Positions 4,467-9,612 of a DNA stretch of 9,612 nt are shown here, in pieces. Each line of letters begins with the position of its first letter. Positions within the stretch are counted from its first letter, which is position 1. The translations under genes and the position numbers were made by a program. Source of the stretch: Candidatus Moranbacteria bacterium CG_4_9_14_3_um_filter_45_14 (GTDB taxonomy: Bacteria; Patescibacteriota; Minisyncoccia; Moranbacterales; UBA1568); NCBI GenBank assembly GCA_002790675.1, contig PFVP01000038.1, positions 1 through 9,612 of the forward strand, given 5' to 3'. The notes under the pieces are model-generated. The model was not told the DNA's origin. It searched no databases and saw nothing but the letters and a program-made list of their open reading frames with translations.

Positions 4467-7082
4467 ATGACGCTCACTAAAGTAAAACGACGCGATGGTG
4501 AAATAATCCCATTTGATCGCTCCCGCATCGAAAGGGCTATCGAGAAAGCCTGTGAAGCTACCGGTGAAAGCAATAAAGAATTTATACCTACCATCACAGA
4601 TGAGGTTATTAACGATCTTATTTTAGCCTGTGGAGATGATACTGAAGTGCACATCCCTTCTGTGGAGACGATTCAGAACATCGTAGAAAAACACTTGATG
4701 CATGAAAGTCGCTACGAAGTTGCCAAAAATTATATTTTGTATCGAGAAAAACAAAACGAGAAGCGAGAAGAACGTAAGGAACAGCTTATCGATCAATTCG
4801 AGAAGCATTCGATGAAGGTCATCAAGACAAACGGCACACAGGAACTCTTTGAAATAAAAAAGATCAAAGCCGTTTTTGATCGTGCCTCCGTTTCTTACGA
4901 AAAAGAATGTCATTTCGAAGATCTTATCGAAGCATTTAAGAAAAACATCGTCGATGAAATAAAGACTTCGGATCTGAGCAAGCTTCTCGTAAAAACTTGT
5001 GTCGACCTTGTGACAGTGGAAAATATCTCCTGGCAAAATGTCGCGGCACGTATTCTCTTGGGGGATTTGTACAAACAAGCGCTTAAAAATCGCGGTCTGG
5101 AACAGAAAGATATCTATACGAAAGAAGCGTTTAAAAAACACTTCGATGATTATATAGAGCGCGGGTATTATTATAAAAATTTTTACGAATATTATTCCGA
5201 CCAGGATATCCTCGAGGCGGGAGAACATCTCTCCCGTGATACGGATATGAATTATGAATATACGACGATAGTCTCTTTTGCCAAGCGCTATCTCCTTAAT
5301 CCGAATAAGGTCATCAGGGAATTGCCCCAGGAGATGTATATGACAGTCGCTTTGTTCTTGGCTATTCCGGAAAAACCGGAGAATCGACTTTCGTTCGCAC
5401 TGAAGGTGTATGAACATTGTTCCAAGCAACGTATCTCGCTTCCGACACCGACGCTTCTCAACGCCCGTACCAATTATCACCAGCTCTCGAGCTGTTTCAA
5501 GATAAGCATCAATGACGATTTGCGTGATATCTACCACGCTGTCGAGAATATGGCGCAGATATCCAAATTCGGCGGTGGAATCGGCGTCTATCTGGGAAAC
5601 ATCCGTTCTCGAGGTAGCGCCATCCGCGATATCAAAGGGATGTCCGGCGGTGTGAATCCATGGGTCAAGGTTATCAACGATACGGCGGTCGCCGTCAATC
5701 AGCTCGGCGCTCGTCTTGGAGCCATTTCCGTCACTCTCGATATTTGGCATCGGGACATCTATGATTTCCTCGATCTCCAGACAGAGACGGGGGATATCCG
5801 TTCCAAGGCATTTGATATTTTTCCATCCGTTTCCATTCCAGATCTCTTTATGAAAAGACTGGAAGCGGATCTTGATATCGCACTTTTCGATCCGCACGAA
5901 GTGGAAACATTGTACGGAAAACGTTTGCAGGACACGTTCAGCGAAGAATTCGAAACATTCTATGAAACTCTTGAAAAAGATGAGCGTTTCACGATGAAGA
6001 AAGTGGTCAAGGCCAAGGATATCTTCAAGAAACTCTTGAAGTCCACCGTTGAAACCGGTATGCCGTATGTCTTTTTCCGTGATACGGTCAATCGTCTCAA
6101 TCCGAATAAGCACGTGGGCAACATCTACTCCACCCAACTGTGTACGGAAATCTGTCAGAACACATCCGTGACGAAATTTGTTGAAGAAACCATAGAGGAC
6201 GGGAAAATCGTCATCCGCTATGAGCCGGGAGATCTTGTCGTCTGCAATCTGGCCTCTATCAATATCGCTACCGTGTCAGATCCGACGGTTATCGCAGACG
6301 TTTTTCCGACGGTGATGCGTGTTCTCGATAATGTCGTTACGCTCAATTATTACCCGGTCAAGGAAGCTGAGCGTACCGCATTGCGCTATCGGAGCGTCGG
6401 TCTCGGGTATCTCGGTTTGGCAGAGTACCTGGCCATGAGGAAGCTCGCCTATGATAGCGAAGAAGCTCGTACGGAAGTTAATCGTCTTTTCGAACGGTAT
6501 ACCTATCACACCTACCGGGCTTCAGTTGACCTCGCGAAGGAACGCGGACACTATGAACTCTATCCCGGAAGCGAATATTCCAAAGGAATTCTTCTCGGAC
6601 GAGATGAGAGATGGTTCGAGACCGAGACTCCTTTCGCAAAAGAATGGAAAGAACTTTTCCTTGATATGAAAATTTCCGGAGTGCGATTCGCCTATCATGT
6701 CGCTCCGGCTCCCAATACTTCCACCGCCGGTGTCGTTGGCACTACTGCAGCGCTTCTGCCTATCTACAAGAAATTCTTTATCGAAACCAATCTTTCATCA
6801 CCGACTATCCGTGTTGCACCGAAACTTTCCAAAGAAAATTTCTGGTACTACAAGGAATACATCAATATGAATATGAATGATGTTATCGATATGATATCGG
6901 CCATCTATCCGTGGGTAGACCAGTCCATCTCATTTGAGTGGATGATCGATCCGGCACGCGTCAGCCCCGAACAGCTGTTCAATTATTATATGAAGAGTTG
7001 GAAACAGGGAATCAAAACTGTCTATTATGTACGTAGCCTTTCCGCAGAGATAAAGGATAATTGCGTCAGTTGTAGCGGTTAG
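4467..7082 (+). CDS. nrdA: Class I ribonucleoside-diphosphate reductase, alpha (large) subunit
   Basis: NrdA reduces ribonucleotides to deoxyribonucleotides using a radical delivered by NrdB. It is 871 aa, longer than E. coli NrdA (761), because two ATP-cone-like regulatory domains stand in tandem: about residues 3-95 (VKRRDGEIIPFDRSRIERAI) and 117-205 (VIKTNGTQELFEIKKIKAVF). The catalytic barrel follows: C343 (LSSCFKI) and C593 (VVCNLAS) are the redox pair, C559 and E561 (QLCTEI) the thiyl-radical site, Y853-Y854 (KTVYYVR) the radical-transfer pair, and C866/C869 near the end the tail that is re-reduced by thioredoxin or glutaredoxin. The position of E. coli Asn437, two before the radical Cys, is Gln557 here. 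Allosteric and substrate loops such as APAPNTSTAGVVGTT (746-760) are present. The start ATG follows an A-rich, Shine-Dalgarno-free spacer of 15 nt after sod. The gene is intact. Confidence 0.96.
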   Translation: MTLTKVKRRDGEIIPFDRSRIERAIEKACEATGESNKEFIPTITDEVINDLILACGDDTEVHIPSVETIQNIVEKHLMHESRYEVAKNYILYREKQNEKREERKEQLIDQFEKHSMKVIKTNGTQELFEIKKIKAVFDRASVSYEKECHFEDLIEAFKKNIVDEIKTSDLSKLLVKTCVDLVTVENISWQNVAARILLGDLYKQALKNRGLEQKDIYTKEAFKKHFDDYIERGYYYKNFYEYYSDQDILEAGEHLSRDTDMNYEYTTIVSFAKRYLLNPNKVIRELPQEMYMTVALFLAIPEKPENRLSFALKVYEHCSKQRISLPTPTLLNARTNYHQLSSCFKISINDDLRDIYHAVENMAQISKFGGGIGVYLGNIRSRGSAIRDIKGMSGGVNPWVKVINDTAVAVNQLGARLGAISVTLDIWHRDIYDFLDLQTETGDIRSKAFDIFPSVSIPDLFMKRLEADLDIALFDPHEVETLYGKRLQDTFSEEFETFYETLEKDERFTMKKVVKAKDIFKKLLKSTVETGMPYVFFRDTVNRLNPNKHVGNIYSTQLCTEICQNTSVTKFVEETIEDGKIVIRYEPGDLVVCNLASINIATVSDPTVIADVFPTVMRVLDNVVTLNYYPVKEAERTALRYRSVGLGYLGLAEYLAMRKLAYDSEEARTEVNRLFERYTYHTYRASVDLAKERGHYELYPGSEYSKGILLGRDERWFETETPFAKEWKELFLDMKISGVRFAYHVAPAPNTSTAGVVGTTAALLPIYKKFFIETNLSSPTIRVAPKLSKENFWYYKEYINMNMNDVIDMISAIYPWVDQSISFEWMIDPARVSPEQLFNYYMKSWKQGIKTVYYVRSLSAEIKDNCVSCSG

Positions 7083-7154
7083 GAGGGAGTGAAAGCGACA
7101 GCAAACAAACTCTCAGTAATATTGTTCGTTTTTGCACCTAACATTCCAAAAGTT
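7081..7154 (+). promoter_or_regulatory. nrdA-nrdB intercistronic leader with Shine-Dalgarno-like AGGAGGG
   Basis: AGGAGGG (7081-7087) overlaps the nrdA stop (TAG 7080-7082). A GTG at 7089, in frame with nrdB, lies only two bases after AGGAGG, too close for good initiation. If used, it would add 22 residues of unfamiliar sequence to NrdB. Otherwise the 72 nt form an untranslated spacer, the longest gap inside the operon. I favour a spacer. Confidence 0.4.
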
Positions 7155-8198
7155 ATGACGAAAGAAATAAATAGGAACCACTTGTTTGACCCGAAAGGCA
7201 GTGATGACGTGGAAGCGCGGACCATCATCAAGGGAGCGACAACAGGACTCTTCAACCTCAATGCCACGAAATATCCGTGGGCGAAATCCCTCTATCAGGT
7301 GATGATCGGGAATTTCTGGGTGCCGGAGAAAATCTCCGGGCTGAAGGATGACGCGCGTATGTTCCGGGCGGACCTCTCGGAAGAAGAACAGAAAGGCTAC
7401 AAAGGCATCCTTTCTTTCTTGATTTTTCTCGATTCCATCCAGACGGTCAACTTGCCACATTTTTCCGATTATATCACTTCGCCGGAAGTCAATCTCATCC
7501 TCTCCATCCAAGCCTATCAGGAAGCCATCCACTCGCAATCATACGCCACCATCCTCGAATCAGTCGTCGAGAGCAAGGAACGCGATGAAATCTATTATTT
7601 CTGGCGCACTGATGCCGTTCTCCTTGAAAGAAACAAATATATCGGTCAGATCTATGAGGACTTCATCGATAACCCGACTGATGAGACGTTTTTCCGCGGT
7701 ATCGTGGCCAATTTTCTCCTCGAATCAGTCTATTTCTACAATGGTTTTGCTTTCTTCGATACGCTCGTTGATCGGATGAAAATGCTCGCCACAGGGAGGA
7801 TGATCGCTTATATACGCCGTGATGAGCTCACGCATATCACGATATTCGCCAATATCATCCGTGAAATCAAGAAAGAATTTCCGGAGATTTACAACGAAAA
7901 AATGATTCTCGAGATGATGAAGTTGGCCGTCGATCAAGAAATAGCTTGGGGAAAACACATTCTCGGAAACCGCATTCCTGGCATCAACAGCGAAATGACA
8001 TCAGACTATACCCATTGGTTGGCAAACAACCGGTTGGCAATGCTCAATATCGGCCCGCTCTATCCAAATGCCGTATCCAATCCTTACAAACACCTCGATC
8101 GCTTGCAGGATCCCAATAGCGACAAAGGAAATTTCTTCGAAACAACGGTAGTAAACTACACACAGTCAAGTAGTATGAATGGAAGTTGGGATTTCTAG
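7155..8198 (+). CDS. nrdB: Class I ribonucleoside-diphosphate reductase, beta (small) subunit
   Basis: NrdB houses the dinuclear metal centre and stable tyrosyl radical that starts NrdA catalysis. From the ATG at 7155 it is 347 aa, normal for the family. Metal ligands by motif are D93 (FLDSIQ), E123 and H126 (QEAIHSQSY), E190 (FLLESVYFY), E224 and H227 (RRDELTHI). Y130 is at the radical position, so this is not a Chlamydia-type class Ic enzyme with Phe there. W55 (NFWVPE) matches the radical-path Trp48 of E. coli. Y335 in the flexible tail, which also docks NrdA, may be the equivalent of Tyr356. No NrdI-like flavodoxin gene lies beside it, which argues mildly against class Ib. The frame is open to a GTG at 7089, but family N-termini match the later ATG. 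It is the last gene of the operon, directly followed by a strong terminator. Confidence 0.95.
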   Translation: MTKEINRNHLFDPKGSDDVEARTIIKGATTGLFNLNATKYPWAKSLYQVMIGNFWVPEKISGLKDDARMFRADLSEEEQKGYKGILSFLIFLDSIQTVNLPHFSDYITSPEVNLILSIQAYQEAIHSQSYATILESVVESKERDEIYYFWRTDAVLLERNKYIGQIYEDFIDNPTDETFFRGIVANFLLESVYFYNGFAFFDTLVDRMKMLATGRMIAYIRRDELTHITIFANIIREIKKEFPEIYNEKMILEMMKLAVDQEIAWGKHILGNRIPGINSEMTSDYTHWLANNRLAMLNIGPLYPNAVSNPYKHLDRLQDPNSDKGNFFETTVVNYTQSSSMNGSWDF

Positions 8199-8212
8199 CT
8201 TCAGAAAAAGAT

Positions 8213-8247
8213 AAAAAGCTCCTCAGAGAAACAATGAGGAGCTTTTT
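8213..8247 (+). terminator. Strong rho-independent terminator closing the operon
   Basis: AAAAAGCTCCTCA (8213-8225) is perfectly complementary to TGAGGAGCTTTTT (8235-8247), with a 9-nt loop, and the stem runs into a T tract. The A-rich 5' side makes it potentially bidirectional, but no minus-strand gene ends here. It lies 14 bp after the nrdB stop. Confidence 0.93.
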
Positions 8248-8249
8248 CT

Positions 8250-8280
8250 TTGAAAAATAAAAAGTGTGATATAGTATAAT
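8250..8280 (+). promoter_or_regulatory. Promoter for the pilin-peptidase fusion gene
   Basis: TATAAT (8275-8280) is a perfect -10 box. The best -35 candidate, TTGAAA (8250-8255), leaves a long 19-bp spacer. Transcription would begin near 8287, about 28 nt before the ATG at 8315. Its position just after the operon terminator supports independent transcription. Confidence 0.6.
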
Positions 8281-8314
8281 CAGTGTTTCTTTCAAAAAAA
8301 CTATAAGTCTTCGT

Positions 8315-9241
8315 ATGTACAAATATAAAAATTTCATCATGGTGTTTTTTATTTTCTTCTTTTCAGCCGGCGCATTTCTCTTTGTTTCCGATGCGAGCGC
8401 TGCTGGGTTACAATATACTCTCCTGGAAAAGATTCCCGGGTTTACGAGTACGGATGGCAGTGATTTGCCAAAATATATTATAGCCATCTACAAGTTGGCG
8501 CTAACCGTCATCGTTTTCTCAGCGGTGTTGATGCTCTCTATTGGAGGCTTTATGTATCTCACCAGCGCCGGCAACACTTCTGCGATGGGGACGGCCAAGG
8601 GTGTCATTTTTGATGCTATTATTGGTCTGGTTATCGCCCTTATCGCTTGGCTCCTCTTAAGTGTCATCAATCCTGATCTCGTGAAAGTTTCTATCAATGG
8701 TCTTTCTGCGGTGGCTGTGCCAGGAGGTGGACCTGTTCCACCTCCAAGTCCTGGTGCGGTACCGACAGGAACGACTGTTGATCTTGCCAAACAAATTGCT
8801 GGACTTGGGGTATTACAAGGCTCTGGAGAGTGCAGCAGTCCAAGTGGCGCCGTATCGCCAAAAAGTGATATACAGAATATAATCGATGGCAAGGCAATGT
8901 CTGTTTGTTCTTCTACGTGTAAATCTAAAGGTTCTAATGGGTGCAAAGATAATGCTGTTTCTGCGAATGAAACAATGCTTAGAGCAATTATTACTGTTAA
9001 AAGTACTATTGGTTACATAATTACAAGTATTGCAGGAGGAGCACATTCTCCAACTTCCGATCATTACGCAGGAAACGCTCTCGACATAGCCCCGCCAACT
9101 CAGGCCCTTTTGGATGCTTTCGTAACCAATGGCGCTAAAAACGATACAGGAAGCTTGGGCGGATCTTTCTGTGAATCAAGTGCTGGGAAATGGGTAACCT
9201 GTGCCAGCGGTCAGGCTGACCATATCCATATCAAGTTCTAA
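8315..9241 (+). CDS. Exported T4SS-pilin-like protein fused to an M15-like zinc peptidase domain
   Basis: Length 308 aa. Residues 1-29 form a signal peptide with likely cleavage after ASA. Residues about 54-82 and 97-119 are two hydrophobic helices joined by YLTSAGNTSAMGTAKG. This two-helix pattern is that of TrbC/VirB2-like T4SS pilins, which CPR genomes carry in several copies. A Gly/Pro-rich linker (136-153) leads to a C-terminal domain with six cysteines (173, 198, 202, 210, 286, 296). That domain has the zinc-peptidase pattern S-x-H250-x6-D257 (SDHYAGNALDI) and a late DHIHIKF (302-308), whose H303 or H305 could complete the site. M15 enzymes of this kind cut peptidoglycan stem peptides. 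The protein is thus probably membrane-anchored with an external hydrolase; activity is inferred, and a lectin-like or inactive domain is possible. GC content falls sharply inside the C-terminal domain. No Shine-Dalgarno. Confidence 0.8.
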   Translation: MYKYKNFIMVFFIFFFSAGAFLFVSDASAAGLQYTLLEKIPGFTSTDGSDLPKYIIAIYKLALTVIVFSAVLMLSIGGFMYLTSAGNTSAMGTAKGVIFDAIIGLVIALIAWLLLSVINPDLVKVSINGLSAVAVPGGGPVPPPSPGAVPTGTTVDLAKQIAGLGVLQGSGECSSPSGAVSPKSDIQNIIDGKAMSVCSSTCKSKGSNGCKDNAVSANETMLRAIITVKSTIGYIITSIAGGAHSPTSDHYAGNALDIAPPTQALLDAFVTNGAKNDTGSLGGSFCESSAGKWVTCASGQADHIHIKF

Positions 9242-9276
9242 GGTTGTTTTTTGATACTCGCTACTCCTCAATTCTC

Positions 9277-9612
9277 ATGAAAAAAGTCTTCTATTTTTCG
9301 CTTGGTTTTCTTTTTTTGGTCCTCATTTTCTTTGGGGCTTATAATTTCGTGTTTCGAAACAACGTTAATAGTCCCGTTGTCGATCAAGGGAAAAAAATCA
9401 TAGAAGCGCCGGCTGACACGATACCCATCGTCACGAATATCACCGCCACTGTCAATGAAGACATCCTCGGGGCCACCGTTTCTCCTGATGGATTTCTCTA
9501 TTATTACTCTTTGGATGAACGAGCCTTGAAAAAAGCATCGCTCGAGGGTAAGGACAAATCTGTTCTTCTGAGTGATTTCCCCGGGACTCCGGTACGTCTA
9601 CTCTGGTCTCCC
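9277..9612 (+). CDS. Membrane-anchored protein, probable TolB/PD40-like beta-propeller (cut by window edge)
   Basis: An open frame from the ATG at 9277 runs 112 codons to the right edge without a stop. Residues 1-25 (MKKVFYFSLGFLFLVLIFFG and on) are a basic start plus one hydrophobic segment with no clear cleavage site, so probably a membrane anchor or uncleaved signal. After a polar stretch, ILGATVSPDGFLYYYSLDER is a typical blade of the WD40-like/PD40 propeller: SPDG, aromatic strands, then a turn. LLWSP at the edge looks like the start of the next blade. Function cannot be assigned. It begins 35 nt after the pilin-peptidase fusion with no terminator between and no Shine-Dalgarno, so the two may be co-transcribed. 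Confidence 0.75.
   Translation, partial: MKKVFYFSLGFLFLVLIFFGAYNFVFRNNVNSPVVDQGKKIIEAPADTIPIVTNITATVNEDILGATVSPDGFLYYYSLDERALKKASLEGKDKSVLLSDFPGTPVRLLWSP

Noticed and set aside
4623..6137. Long (504-codon) open frame antisense to nrdA
   Set aside because: It lies wholly opposite a highly conserved gene and has no recognisable domain; its openness follows from nrdA codon bias.

Overview
The window looks like a chromosomal piece from a Candidate Phyla Radiation (Patescibacteria) bacterium, probably of the Parcubacteria/Moranbacteria type. This is inferred from gene content: a short two-helix T4SS-pilin-like exported protein carrying an enzyme domain, a divergent Fe/Mn superoxide dismutase of the kind I associate with CPR genomes, LdhA-type fermentation, and A-rich gene starts that lack Shine-Dalgarno sequences. 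The standard genetic code works throughout: no complete gene needs UGA read as a sense codon.

Layout. Bases 1-405 (minus) hold rplS, ribosomal protein L19, cut by the left edge. Bases 406-676 contain no gene but hold a 188-bp near-perfect inverted repeat (480-667) that can fold into a long rod, a candidate structured RNA or MITE-like element. Bases 677-1822 (minus) encode an RluA/RluD-family pseudouridine synthase. The 141-bp gap 1823-1963 carries overlapping divergent promoters and a possible leader ORF. D-lactate dehydrogenase ldhA follows at 1964-2977 (plus), ending at a terminator-like hairpin at 3010-3032.

The central unit is a four-gene operon. It has a textbook promoter (TTGACA, 17 bp, TATGAT at 3149-3177), then ahpC peroxiredoxin (a one-base frameshift splits its frame), superoxide dismutase, nrdA and nrdB, and a strong 13-bp-stem terminator at 8213-8247. 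It couples peroxide and superoxide detoxification to the oxygen-dependent class I ribonucleotide reductase, whose tyrosyl-radical chemistry is sensitive to oxidants. This is the clearest functional story in the window.

After the terminator, a new promoter (8250-8280) precedes an exported or membrane protein (8315-9241). It fuses a two-helix T4SS-pilin-like domain to a cysteine-rich C-terminal domain with the zinc motif of M15-type peptidoglycan peptidases. A membrane-anchored, probable beta-propeller protein (9277 onward) is cut by the right edge. These two look like a cell-envelope module separate from the redox/RNR operon.

The items most worth a second look are the 480-667 folded element, the pilin-peptidase fusion, the frameshift in ahpC, and the ahpC-sod-nrdA-nrdB operon arrangement.
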